NCBI GenBank assembly: GCA_019358875.1
Contig: JAHHIF010000040.1
Span: 1-62,444, forward strand
Source of the DNA: Symplocastrum torsivum CPER-KK1
Lineage (GTDB): Bacteria; Cyanobacteriota; Cyanobacteriia; Cyanobacteriales; Coleofasciculaceae
DNA: 62,444 nucleotides
Direction of reading: 5' to 3'
Of the stretch, positions 53,701 through 61,991 are shown in pieces. The translations under genes and the position numbers were made by a program. The notes beneath the pieces are model-generated. The model had not been told where the DNA came from. It did not search any database and saw only the letters and a program-made list of their open reading frames with translations. Each line of letters starts with the position of its first letter. Position 1 is the first letter of the stretch.

Positions 53701-54810
53701 GGGCTTTCAGTTTGGGGAACCTCTACCATGCGTACTGGTGGCGATGATTTGGCTCAAGCGCTTGCTTTATTGGGTGTTCAGCCAGTGTGGGATTATCCAT
53801 CGCGTCGGGTGGTAGATTTTGAAATCTTGCCTGTGTCGGTGTTAGGGCGTCCTCGTGTGGATGTGACGCTGCGGATTTCTGGTTTTTTCCGCGATGCTTT
53901 TCCGAATTTGATTGATTTATTTGACCAAGCTGTGGCGGCAGTTGCAGTGCTGGATGAACCACCAGAGCAAAATCCTCTAGCGTCACAAGTTCAACAGGAA
54001 CAACAGCAGTGGGAAGCAGCAGGGTTAAGTAAAGAAGAGGCACAAATGCGATCGCGTTATCGTATCTTTGGCTCTAAGCCTGGTGCTTATGGTGCTGGGT
54101 TACAAGGTTTGATTGAAGCGCAAAATTGGACTTCGGAGCAAGACCTTGCTCGTGCTTATATCAATTGGAGTAGCTATGCCTACACTAGTACCCCTCCTGT
54201 TCCTTCCCAAGGAAGGGGTGAAGGCGTTGCTGCACCCGAAGCTTTTGAGCAACGCCTCCAGCAGATGCAAGTTGTCCTGCACAATCAAGATAATCGCGAA
54301 CATGACTTGTTAGATTCTGATGATTATTACCAGTTTCAGGGTGGTTTAACCGTAGCGATACGGGCTTTGACGGGTAAAAATCCTCAAACTTATTTTGGTG
54401 ATAACTCGATTCCTGAAAACCCGAAAGTTCGGCACTTACAAGAAGAAATTGCGCGGGTGTACCGTTCTCGTGTTGTGAATCCTAAGTGGATTGAGGGAGT
54501 GATGCGGCACGGCTACAAAGGTGCTTTTGAAATGGCAGCAACCGTTGATTATTTATTCGCCTATGATGCTACGGCAAATTGTGTGGAAGATCATATGTAT
54601 CAAGGTGTAGCCGAAGCGTATCTATTCAACCCAGTGGTGCAAGACTTTATTCAACAAAAGAATCCTTGGGCATTACGAGATATGGCAGAACGGTTACTAG
54701 AAGCAAATCAGCGAGGGTTGTGGAAGGAGGTGAAGAACGAGACAGTGGAAGAGTTGCGATCGCTTATTCTCCAAGCTGAAGCAATTATAGAAGGTGGGCT
54801 TGGCAACTAG
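50788..54810 (+). CDS. cobN: Cobaltochelatase subunit CobN
   Basis: 1340 residues, the large subunit of the ATP-dependent chelatase that inserts cobalt in cobalamin synthesis, related to ChlH. Conserved parts include IGILFYRAHYLAGNTAPIDA, HVGKHGNLEWLPGKSVAL and DHMYQGVAEAYLFNP. Several stretches look like in-frame insertions of repeat DNA: 51340-51436 (five tandem TTCCCAA), 52897-53040 (palindromic C/G-rich), 53373-53420 (ACCAAC-type repeats), and 54186-54238 (CCTTCC...GGAAGG palindrome). They encode low-complexity linkers such as EQGEQGERGG and NNNQPITNNQQQ. No cobS/cobT or chlI/chlD lies nearby; no cobalamin riboswitch is seen in the 5' region. Confidence 0.93.
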   Translation: MHRIAATPGGWNPQVEGVVFIEQTPAPIVFLTAADTDIQTLAASIAQLPTGFPAVRVVNLLQLQQQLTIDTYAETVLASAQIIILRLLGGRSYWSYGLEVVQETVQQTGAALVVLPGDDRPDPNLTSHSTLALTAVNQLWRYFTEGGVENFVNALKFVADVCLGEAYEPELPQAVPRVGVYSWAGEPREQGEQGERGGFLSTSLYSQFPIPNSQFPKIGILFYRAHYLAGNTAPIDALCQTLAERQLEPVPVFVSSLRDSDVQTELLPYFQPKEGLGIGLLLNTTSFSVAKLEAETPQLELWTRLDVPVLQVILSGGTVEQWSEQFQGLTPRDTAMNVALPEVDGRIISRAVSFKSVQTWNPLLETDVVVYEPVRDRINFVADLAANWIKLRQTPTSERHVALILANYPNRDGRLANGVGLDTPASCIEILKALEEAGYQVEDIPKTGDELIRRLTAGVTNDPEGRELRVVQQQLSWKEYQEYFETLPPEVQKGICDRWGVFEQGTENPRVPFPIAGIQLGNVFVGIQPSRGYDIDPSLNYHAPDLEPTHAYLAFYYWLRQHFGAQAVVHVGKHGNLEWLPGKSVALSGSCYPEVALGAMPHLYPFIVNDPGEGSQAKRRSQAVIIDHLTPPMTRAELYGSLQKLEGLIDEYYEAQSLDPSRLSLIGDRIVRLVVQENLHRDLGLEVFQSDSAIQSLFGENPDWGEVPPTGGQVSPPDPPHKVGSSVSRIDLGLENKGVMGEAKAKGCRGENVIRFLSRAEGYLCELKEAQIRDGLHIFGQCPEGRQLRDLIVAIARHPGKGRLGLTRALAKDWGLNLDPLTADLSMLNDLQSVVNGKDCRTIGDIVEVLEQQAATLVEQLLTNNNQPITNNQQQTKQELDWIRDRLLPALQQTNQELTQLLRGLDGRYVESGPSGAPTRGRPEVLPTGRNFYSVDIRAIPTETAWDVGRKAASVLIERYTQENGEYPKTLGLSVWGTSTMRTGGDDLAQALALLGVQPVWDYPSRRVVDFEILPVSVLGRPRVDVTLRISGFFRDAFPNLIDLFDQAVAAVAVLDEPPEQNPLASQVQQEQQQWEAAGLSKEEAQMRSRYRIFGSKPGAYGAGLQGLIEAQNWTSEQDLARAYINWSSYAYTSTPPVPSQGRGEGVAAPEAFEQRLQQMQVVLHNQDNREHDLLDSDDYYQFQGGLTVAIRALTGKNPQTYFGDNSIPENPKVRHLQEEIARVYRSRVVNPKWIEGVMRHGYKGAFEMAATVDYLFAYDATANCVEDHMYQGVAEAYLFNPVVQDFIQQKNPWALRDMAERLLEANQRGLWKEVKNETVEELRSLILQAEAIIEGGLGN
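51402..51436. repeat. Five perfect tandem TTCCCAA heptamers inside cobN
   Basis: 35 bp of exact heptamer repeats translated as part of SQFPIPNSQFP. The same unit type is found in a non-coding spacer at 26464-26521. A purine-rich AGCAGGGGG repeat lies just before it (51351-51372). Confidence 0.9.
52897..53040. repeat. Spacer-like repeat sequence within cobN
   Basis: Contains GGGGGGAGGTT-CCCCCC and CCCCCAGACCCCCC runs and encodes a linker rich in G, P and V (WGEVPPTGGQVSPPDPPH). The look is that of cyanobacterial intergenic repeats, not of CobN protein. Confidence 0.6.
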
Positions 54811-54897
54811 AATCCTGTGTTGAACAATACAGTTTGTTGTTTGTTATTTGTTAATACACAGTCAGCCTCATAGCTAGTATTCTGCTGAATCAACTTG

Positions 54898-55515
54898 TCA
54901 AAGTGAATCAGTGAGGCTCATGCTCGTTGAGTGGTTAATTACTCGAAAGGTCAAATTAATCCGGGGAGGAACCGGACGTTTAGTTTTAGGAATTTGATGC
55001 TGCCAGTAGTGCTGCGTTGTCCCCTGCATCAACAAGAAACTACCAGAGGTTAACTTCAGTTGATGCTTCAAGCCTTTCTCGGCTCGGTGGCGGAGCATGA
55101 AGCGCCGTGTTCCGCCCAAACTCACAGAACCAATGACTGGACCCGGCCCTAGCTCAGGTTCATCATCGCTGTGCCACCCCATACTGTCGTTGCCATCTCG
55201 GTAGAGATTGAGCAACACACTGTTGAACACCACACCAGAAACCTCTTCAGCCTTTGCCTTGAGGTCAAGTACTGTGCCTGTCCAGGGAGAGGGGTGCATC
55301 GTGATGCCAGAGTAAGTGTAGGATTTACCGTGATCGCCATACCAAGCTGTCAGTCTGGGTTGAGGCATTGAACGCCCATAGATAGTAATCCAGTCCTGTC
55401 GCCAGTCGATCGCTTCAGTCAGTTGTGTGAAAAAGCGATCGCTTTCCTGCCCATCCAGCAGAGACGGGTAGAACACGATATCTGAGTCAGGCAGTTGCAG
55501 AGGGACAGTGAGCAT
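54898..55515 (-). CDS. alkB: AlkB-type 2-oxoglutarate/Fe(II) dioxygenase, copy 2
   Basis: 205 residues. Iron ligands in MGWHSDDEPELG and the later histidine in YWQHQIPKTKRPV, with the cofactor arginine in RINLTFR. It is close to the ALKBH2/3-like type with the NLYRDGNDSMGWHSD region. It differs strongly from copy 1 (9030-9650), so substrate preferences may differ. Confidence 0.9.
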   Translation of the reverse strand: MLTVPLQLPDSDIVFYPSLLDGQESDRFFTQLTEAIDWRQDWITIYGRSMPQPRLTAWYGDHGKSYTYSGITMHPSPWTGTVLDLKAKAEEVSGVVFNSVLLNLYRDGNDSMGWHSDDEPELGPGPVIGSVSLGGTRRFMLRHRAEKGLKHQLKLTSGSFLLMQGTTQHYWQHQIPKTKRPVPPRINLTFRVINHSTSMSLTDSL

Positions 55516-55560
55516 AATAGAAACAAAACTGAGGGCGGCAAGAAATCAGCTCCCAAAGCC

Positions 55561-56919
55561 CTAACCGACAACAGGTAATCCTGCCAGAGCCATCGCTACT
55601 TCCTCTGCACTGTACTCAGTATCTACCAGTTTCCCTACCTGATAGTCCATGTATGCCTGCATATCAAAGTGCCCATGACCGCAAAGGTTAAACAAAATCA
55701 CCTTGCTCTCGCCAGACTCTTTGCATTTCAATGCCTCGTCGATCGCTCCCTTAACGGCATGGTTGGCTTCTGGAGCCGGAAGAATCCCTTCGGCACGAGC
55801 AAAGGTCAACCCTGCGGCGAAACAACCTAACTGATATTCAGATCGGGGTTGTGCGAGTCCCAGGTTCACCACATGGCTAACGAGGGGAGCCATCCCGTGA
55901 TAGCGTAGACCACCCGCATGAATGCCTTCCGGTACAAATGTGCTTCCCAAGGTATGCATCTTTACTAGTGGAGTCAGGTGAGCCGTATCGCCGAAATCAT
56001 AGGCGTACTTGCCACGAGTTAGAGTTGGACAGGCGGCGGGTTCCACAGCAATAATCTCAACCTCTCGCTCACCGCGTAGCTTTGCGCCCAGAAACGGAAA
56101 GGCGATTCCGGCCAAGTTGCTGCCCCCACCTGTACAACCAACGACAATATCTGGATAATCTCCTGCCATTTCTAGCTGTGCCAAGGCTTCGAGTCCAATC
56201 ACCGTCTGGTGCAGCAAAACATGGTTGAGGACACTGCCCAAAGCGTACTTGCTTCCCTCATCCCCGGCGGCAACTTCTACCGCTTCACTGATAGCGATGC
56301 CCAAGCTACCTGTGCTGTTGGGATACGCGCGTCGAACTGAGCGCCCTGCCTGGGTTTCTTCACTGGGACTGGCAACGACTCTGGCTCCATACGTTTCCAT
56401 CAACGCTCGACGGTACGGCTTTTGGTTGTAGCTGACTTTCACCATATAGACCAACACTTCCAGCCCGAACAGTGCCCCGGCAAACGCGAGTGAGGAACCC
56501 CACTGTCCGGCTCCGGTTTCCGTGGTCAGTCGCTTTACGCCTGCTTGCTTGTTATAGTACGCCTGGGCAACGGCTGTATTTGGTTTGTGGCTTCCAGCAG
56601 GGCTAACGCCTTCGTATTTGTAGTAAATCTTGGCAGGAGTATCAAGGGCTTTCTCTAGTCGGCGTGCCCGATAAAGCGGTGTTGGTCGCCATTGACGGTA
56701 GATGGACTGAACCTCGTCAGGAATCTCAATCCAACGCTCTTGGCTGACTTCCTGTTCAATCAGGCTCATGGGAAAGAGGGGAGCCAGGTCATCGGGAGCG
56801 ATCGGTTGCCCGGTGCCGGGATGGAGAACGGGGGGTAGAGGCGTGGACAAATCCGCCTGAATGTTATACCAGGCAGTGGGCATTTGGTCTTCCGACAGGA
56901 GGTATTTGATGGTGTCCAT
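55561..56919 (-). CDS. TrpB2-type tryptophan synthase beta-like protein
   Basis: 452 residues, PLP-dependent. The lysine that binds PLP is in GVSPAGSHKPNTA, and the phosphate loop is VGCTGGGSNLAG. The extra N-terminal part and WRPTPLYRARRLEKAL point to the TrpB2 group, which works without TrpA in several organisms. ATG 56919 is chosen (MDTIKYLLSE); the open frame to 57009 reads into a repeat. It lies 45 bp upstream of the AlkB gene on the same strand. Confidence 0.92.
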   Translation of the reverse strand: MDTIKYLLSEDQMPTAWYNIQADLSTPLPPVLHPGTGQPIAPDDLAPLFPMSLIEQEVSQERWIEIPDEVQSIYRQWRPTPLYRARRLEKALDTPAKIYYKYEGVSPAGSHKPNTAVAQAYYNKQAGVKRLTTETGAGQWGSSLAFAGALFGLEVLVYMVKVSYNQKPYRRALMETYGARVVASPSEETQAGRSVRRAYPNSTGSLGIAISEAVEVAAGDEGSKYALGSVLNHVLLHQTVIGLEALAQLEMAGDYPDIVVGCTGGGSNLAGIAFPFLGAKLRGEREVEIIAVEPAACPTLTRGKYAYDFGDTAHLTPLVKMHTLGSTFVPEGIHAGGLRYHGMAPLVSHVVNLGLAQPRSEYQLGCFAAGLTFARAEGILPAPEANHAVKGAIDEALKCKESGESKVILFNLCGHGHFDMQAYMDYQVGKLVDTEYSAEEVAMALAGLPVVG

Positions 56920-56994
56920 TCGGGGTTCTAGGGAAAGTTGCGGCTTTCTTGAGTTGCGGCTTCTATAGCCCTTCTCGGTTGGATACGGTACACT

Positions 56995-57090
56995 CTGACC
57001 TCTCTCCAAACCTCTCTCCTTGTCGGAGAGAGGCTTTGATTCTTACTCCCCTTCCCGGAATAGGGAAGGGGTTGGGGGTTAGGTTTTTCG
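56995..57090. repeat. Dispersed intergenic palindromic repeat
   Basis: CCTCTCTCCTT-GTC-GGAGAGAGG is followed by CCCCTTCCC-GGAATA-GGGAAGGGG and GTTGGGGGTTAGG. This is a well-known type of spacer repeat in filamentous cyanobacteria. Confidence 0.7.
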
Positions 57091-57248
57091 CTGTGTACTT
57101 CACGCAACGGAGAACTGCTATATTGTCGCCGATTCCAGGAGGCGGGCGCTATGCGATCGCGCCTCTGAGTAAGACCTTGGGCAAGGAAGTGTTGTAAATT
57201 GAACGGAGCTTCCGACAGAATCGCTCAAGTTCTAGGCTAGAAGAGAGC

Positions 57249-57611
57249 TTATTCAGGTGGACGACGAATTCTTGTTTGTGCTTCGTCTGCAACTACCAGG
57301 CATCCTTGCAGAGATTCTAGAGGATAGTCGTTAAGAATACGAGTCAGTAAATCCAGAACAGCTTGTCGGCTACGACTCCGAGGACGCAATAACAGAATTC
57401 CCGGATGGGTTCCCGGCGGGAAACGGCGAACATCGGAAAAATCCAGGTCAAGCGTGATGAAAAATCGCTGTTCCTGACAGGCTTGTTGCCAAACGATTTC
57501 GTCTGTTTCACCAGAAAGACCTTCATCAGTGACTCTATCGCACTCATGCCCCATTTGGCGCAGAAATTCTGCATGAGTGTTGCTCATGTTTTCATCCAAT
57601 TTGATGAGCAT
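57249..57611 (-). CDS. DUF5615 PIN-like toxin
   Basis: 120 residues. It starts MLIKLDENMSNTHAEFLRQMG and has ITLDLDFSDVRRFPPGTHPG, typical of the DUF5615 PIN-like family. It lies 6 bp behind the DUF433 gene, matching the known DUF433-DUF5615 toxin-antitoxin arrangement. Confidence 0.85.
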   Translation of the reverse strand: MLIKLDENMSNTHAEFLRQMGHECDRVTDEGLSGETDEIVWQQACQEQRFFITLDLDFSDVRRFPPGTHPGILLLRPRSRSRQAVLDLLTRILNDYPLESLQGCLVVADEAQTRIRRPPE

Positions 57612-57617
57612 TGTTTT

Positions 57618-57848
57618 TTAACGTAAGGGTAACAATTCCTCTTCCCTTGCCAGTGCAGCAGCATAGGCGATCGCAGCTCTGATATTTGGTAATGTTAGCG
57701 GTGGATAATCTGCCACAATTTCATCAGGAGTCATGCCATCTGCCAGATTATCGAGAATGACAGATACCATGATGCGGGTTCCGGTAATGCAGGGTTTACC
57801 GTGACAGATGTTGGGGTTAATAGTGATGTGTTCTTGCCAGTTGTTCAT
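57618..57848 (-). CDS. DUF433 antitoxin
   Basis: 76 residues. Signature: ITINPNICHGKPCITGTRI and VSVILDNLADGMTPDEIVAD-type helices. It is the likely DNA-binding antitoxin of the DUF5615 protein. A 30-bp exact copy of part of this gene is at 61934-61963. Confidence 0.88.
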   Translation of the reverse strand: MNNWQEHITINPNICHGKPCITGTRIMVSVILDNLADGMTPDEIVADYPPLTLPNIRAAIAYAAALAREEELLPLR

Positions 57849-57909
57849 TTGATATTAGAATTTGGATTGAGGTATTCACAAGACGCGGGGTTAAACAATA
57901 AAGCGTTTA

Positions 57910-60900
57910 CTAGCCATCCTCTAGGAGTTTCTGAACTAGATCGGCAGCTTCATCTCCTCCAGCACCATTTAATAACAGCAATGCGGCACTACACCGGATT
58001 CCTTCAGATGGATGTTCTAGAGCGCGGATCAGCTTTTCTGTATCAAGCCTGATTTTCTTAGAACTTTCCCACTTAGGATTAACGAATACTTTAGGAATAT
58101 GATGACCAATATAACGATATTTATCATTAATTCTGATTTCAAGAAGTTGCTCTAAAGCCCATTCATATCCCTGACTTGTATCCTCTGTATCTTGTTTGTT
58201 TAATTCGACTTCAATAGCATCCAAATCATAAGAAGCAAAAGATTTTATTTTGCTTAAAATCCATAGTGCATCTATTGTAATTTCTCGAATATTGATATCC
58301 AATGCAGCGATCATGCCTTTAAGTACGGCTTCAACAGCATCTAGATCTTGACGTTCGCTCAAAACATCCCAATCAGTAGTTGCAATCTCCCGCCAACCCA
58401 TTCCTGAATAAAGGATGCCTAAAGCAATTAACTCCCTCGATTGTTCCTCTGATGGCAAGTCTTCCGAATTACTATTAGCCACATGAACAATGGCTTCCAG
58501 GAAAACCTGATCAGCAAGTTTTGCTTTTTCTCTCTGCCTTAAATCCTCTAACAACTTCTTTGGGTTTGGTTTGTTTTCCGCTAAAACAGGTCGAATTAAC
58601 TTCAAGCAGATAAGGCTCCACCCTTTAGATTCTTGTGAATCCTTGTTTTCTAATTTTTCTGGCAAAATATCAGATAAAAGCTTTGTGAGTACTTGCTGAG
58701 TGTTGCCGCTCAATCTTCCTTTAGAGATAAAGTTATAGATTTGGTTGGCTACGCTCAAATCGGGTTTGTTCTTGAGCAGTATTTGAAAGCCTTGGCACGC
58801 AATTTGATTTTGAAAGTTCCAGTTTCTATATGTTCTCTTTCTAGGCTTATAGAAAATGCCTGAAGCTTGTGCAGGTTCAGCAATAATATCGTCAAGTAAA
58901 TCGGTCAAAACTTCCAGATTTACATAACTCTCACCACAGTCTATTGCAAGCTTCATTGCTGACAAACGTGTCCAAAGCGGAGTGTGGTTGAAGAGTGATT
59001 GTGCAATAGTTCCAATTATATTAGGAGCCTGAAATACAAGCAAAGAAAGCGCTTCGGCAGCTTCAAACACTACATCAGGTAATGATGATGCTAGCCGTAA
59101 CTGAAGTCGCTTCACTACTTCCTTCAAAAGTTCAAGTGATGGTTTACTAACTTCTGCTAGAGCTTCGGCAGCTAGAATCAGTTCTATTGATGTTGATTCA
59201 CCTGAATCATCCAGGGAAAGTAGATGAGTAACGATTTGCTCTGCTGCACCTGCACCAGCAGCAAATAAAATCACTTCTTTCCACTTTGGTTCTTGTCTGA
59301 CTTGCGTCAACCATTCATGTAGTTTCTGAAGGATTAAAGAGGCAGCATATTTCCCCGCTGCGTATTCCTGCAAAGATAAGTGGACAAATGTAAATACATT
59401 TTGGTGTCCCATTTGCAGACACTCAACAATACGTCGTTCTTTCCAGAAGTCAAGTCCTTTTTGAGCTTCCCCTTGTGCAGTTAGCAGTTTGCAATCTAGT
59501 TCATCAGCCAGTTCTTTACCTAGCTTTTCAACTAACTTACGTTCGGAAATTTCTGGTGAATTTTGGAGAATCCATCCTGTTATTTCAATAACACAAAAAG
59601 CAATATGAGGCTCAAGCTCAACATTGAACTTTCGATTGAGAGGAGATTGCTTGTGAGACAACTCAATGATGCTTTCATACAATCCTGATCGGTGCTGAGA
59701 TAACTCAACATCATTAGTTGATAATTGAATCAGGAATCCCAGCAATAATGGATTTTGAGCAGCTAGCGAGGCTGTTCTATTAACCTTTAATCGTTGCTCA
59801 AACGAGGCTAACTGGTTTTCAATCTGGCTCGCGTCATTGAATCGGGCTTCTAGCAGTTGTCGAGTGTTTTTCTTGATATCCTGTGATGCGAGTGGCAGAA
59901 GTGTTACATGTTCCCATTCAGGGAATGATGCTGCATTGTGATTATCAGGGCGAGTGGTGGCAATAATCTTCGTGTCAGAGTGACCGCTTGACCAACTCAC
60001 CAGTTGTTGTGCTATGCTTCCTAGCTGAGAAACATCACATTCATCAAGACCATCGGCTAGTAGATAATCAGGATTGGCAAGAACCCTCTTAAGCTGGCTT
60101 ATCTCAACGCCAGAATTCTCAGCCGCGTCAATCAATATGGCTTCTGCAAAGGGTTTGCCTTGTTCAAAGTATTTAGCAACACGAGGAAGACGAATCCAGA
60201 GAACCCGCTTATCTGAATTAGAGAGACGATGAGCTACTCGCTGGAGAAAAGTGCTTTTTCCTGCTCCTGATTTGCCTGTCACAACAACTCGGTGATAGGC
60301 ATGAGGAATGTAATCAGCATTAAATGCTTGGTCATTGTTTTTATGATTTGAAGCTTGGAGATGAATCCAGGCACTTTCAACTGATAATTCTGTGCCAAAT
60401 CCTAAAACTGTAAAGTAAGCAGTGATTCTATTCAACCATTCCCTATAAAGTTCAGCAACAATAATTGGATTGTCTGCTGTTTCAGATAACTCAATAGGTA
60501 CATTAGTCAAAAGCCTTGCTAAAGCAACTGCATCACGCTTTCCTGTCAGTTCAATAAGTTCGTGCCCATCACTATCCAAAACTTTCCAAGCATTCTTTGC
60601 TTGATTGCCATCATGTACTACTTTAGAAAGTAATTCAGAGGCAAATTTAACCTCTGGAGAACTATCTTGAAAGTCAGCCTGAATGATTTTAAATCGCCTG
60701 AACAGTTCAGAATTGACCTGAATACCCTCTTGGTGAAACCTTGCAATAACTTCTTGTGTTAGTTGCTTCAGGTTGCCCGACCCATTCACCCCTAGAGTCC
60801 TAAAATCTTCACGCAATTCATTTTTGATTTTTCCGGTTGCTTTAGGGTCAATTAGCAGTACACCATGTAAGAATGGTTCTTTTGTAAGACCGGAAGCTAA

Positions 60901-61155
60901 TCGGAGAAGGGCATCCCAAAATTTCTGGTCGTACCTGAGTCCCTTTTTGGCTTGAATTTCAAGCTTGACACCATCTTGCAGTGTAACTTGTATATCATCT
61001 CCAGGTCCCCCCGTCTCAGTAGCCACAGCTACCGGAATGTCAGGAATCGAGTGATCAATCCAGTCCAATCGGCGTTGAGCTAGGATATGCGCTCCGACAT
61101 AGGCTATTGCCCGTGCTTGAAAGTTATACCCACTGCCTCCACCACTTCCACTCAT
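57910..61155 (-). CDS. NACHT-domain STAND NTPase with N-terminal Mrr-like nuclease domain
   Basis: 1081 residues. Residues 1-130 look like a PD-(D/E)xK nuclease: SGSGGGSGYNFQARAIAYV, then GGPGDDIQVTLQDG and LEIQAKKG, where D54 and Q68-A-K70 match the Mrr-type D...QxK motif. NACHT spans about 285-560: Walker A GKSGAGKST (294-302), Walker B YLLADGLDECD (364-374), TTRPDN as sensor, then FVHLSLQEYAA. The last 450 residues are leucine-rich helical repeats, likely the sensor. Bacterial NACHT and Avs proteins of this plan are anti-phage effectors. It lies between a toxin-antitoxin pair and a Uma2 gene. Nuclease activity is inferred. Confidence 0.85.
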   Translation of the reverse strand: MSGSGGGSGYNFQARAIAYVGAHILAQRRLDWIDHSIPDIPVAVATETGGPGDDIQVTLQDGVKLEIQAKKGLRYDQKFWDALLRLASGLTKEPFLHGVLLIDPKATGKIKNELREDFRTLGVNGSGNLKQLTQEVIARFHQEGIQVNSELFRRFKIIQADFQDSSPEVKFASELLSKVVHDGNQAKNAWKVLDSDGHELIELTGKRDAVALARLLTNVPIELSETADNPIIVAELYREWLNRITAYFTVLGFGTELSVESAWIHLQASNHKNNDQAFNADYIPHAYHRVVVTGKSGAGKSTFLQRVAHRLSNSDKRVLWIRLPRVAKYFEQGKPFAEAILIDAAENSGVEISQLKRVLANPDYLLADGLDECDVSQLGSIAQQLVSWSSGHSDTKIIATTRPDNHNAASFPEWEHVTLLPLASQDIKKNTRQLLEARFNDASQIENQLASFEQRLKVNRTASLAAQNPLLLGFLIQLSTNDVELSQHRSGLYESIIELSHKQSPLNRKFNVELEPHIAFCVIEITGWILQNSPEISERKLVEKLGKELADELDCKLLTAQGEAQKGLDFWKERRIVECLQMGHQNVFTFVHLSLQEYAAGKYAASLILQKLHEWLTQVRQEPKWKEVILFAAGAGAAEQIVTHLLSLDDSGESTSIELILAAEALAEVSKPSLELLKEVVKRLQLRLASSLPDVVFEAAEALSLLVFQAPNIIGTIAQSLFNHTPLWTRLSAMKLAIDCGESYVNLEVLTDLLDDIIAEPAQASGIFYKPRKRTYRNWNFQNQIACQGFQILLKNKPDLSVANQIYNFISKGRLSGNTQQVLTKLLSDILPEKLENKDSQESKGWSLICLKLIRPVLAENKPNPKKLLEDLRQREKAKLADQVFLEAIVHVANSNSEDLPSEEQSRELIALGILYSGMGWREIATTDWDVLSERQDLDAVEAVLKGMIAALDINIREITIDALWILSKIKSFASYDLDAIEVELNKQDTEDTSQGYEWALEQLLEIRINDKYRYIGHHIPKVFVNPKWESSKKIRLDTEKLIRALEHPSEGIRCSAALLLLNGAGGDEAADLVQKLLEDG

Positions 61156-61323
61156 TTCTCTATCTGGATAATCTATCGGATGCGTTTCTACTACCTTAGC
61201 GATGAATTACGTCTTTAAAGGCTTTCTCTAGTAGATCTATACTGGTTTGTGACCTCAAGGAAATGAAGCGATCGCCATCCAAACCAAATCACTCCTAAGA
61301 AAGGAAACAGACCAGAGACTCTT

Positions 61324-61920
61324 ATGACCACGGCAATGATAGCAACACCCAAAAGGGAAGAACCCTTCCTGTTTGAGGGATTGACCTGGAGAGAGTTCAA
61401 AGCAGTTGAGCAATTGTTAGACCGTCCAGGATATCGACTTTCCTTCCTGGATGGAGTACTAGAGATTCGACGGATGCCAGGAGAACCCCACCAAGCAATA
61501 AAGGAAAGGATCGGTGCATTGGTGGAATTGTACTTGCTCATGGCAGGGTTTGACTTCACCCCGACTGGCTCCATGACCCTAGAAAGTGAAGCTGGAGCCG
61601 TCAAGCGAGAGGCGGATGAATCCTATAAACTTGCCCCTGGTCGAGTGCGTCCCGATTTAGCGCTCGAAGTGGTGTTTACCACTGGCGGCATTAACAAACT
61701 GGAGTCATACAAGCGGCTGAAGATTCCTGAGGTGTGGTTCTGGGAAGACGGAGTGCTAGAGATTTATCACCTGCGGGGAGAGGGCAACACTCTTGACTAC
61801 GAAAAGATTTCCAGTAGTGAGGAAATCAAAGGGATCGATCTGGATTTGTTGTTACGTTGCATCAATATGGTGAATCACGTTGATGCTATCAAGACCTTTC
61901 AACAGGCGCTCCAGAAATAG
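61324..61920 (+). CDS. Uma2-family (DUF820) restriction endonuclease-like protein
   Basis: 198 residues. Fold markers are YRLSFLDGVLEIRRMPGEPHQ, VRPDLALEVVFTTGGINKLE and WFWEDGVLEIYHL, the PD-(D/E)xK core of the Uma2 family, which is much expanded in cyanobacteria. The biological role is unknown. It is divergent from the NACHT gene (168 bp between starts). Confidence 0.88.
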   Translation: MTTAMIATPKREEPFLFEGLTWREFKAVEQLLDRPGYRLSFLDGVLEIRRMPGEPHQAIKERIGALVELYLLMAGFDFTPTGSMTLESEAGAVKREADESYKLAPGRVRPDLALEVVFTTGGINKLESYKRLKIPEVWFWEDGVLEIYHLRGEGNTLDYEKISSSEEIKGIDLDLLLRCINMVNHVDAIKTFQQALQK

Positions 61921-61933
61921 CAGGCGAGCTAGT

Positions 61934-61963
61934 GATCGCAGCTCTGATATTTGGTAATGTTAG
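61934..61963. pseudogene. 30-bp remnant identical to part of the DUF433 gene
   Basis: GATCGCAGCTCTGATATTTG plus the next 10 bases match 57669-57698 exactly. On the minus strand it reads LTLPNIRAAI, a piece of the antitoxin. It is likely the trace of a second, lost DUF433 gene or a short duplication. Confidence 0.7.
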
Positions 61964-61991
61964 TGCTTGCACTTGGCGGTTGAAACCGCAG

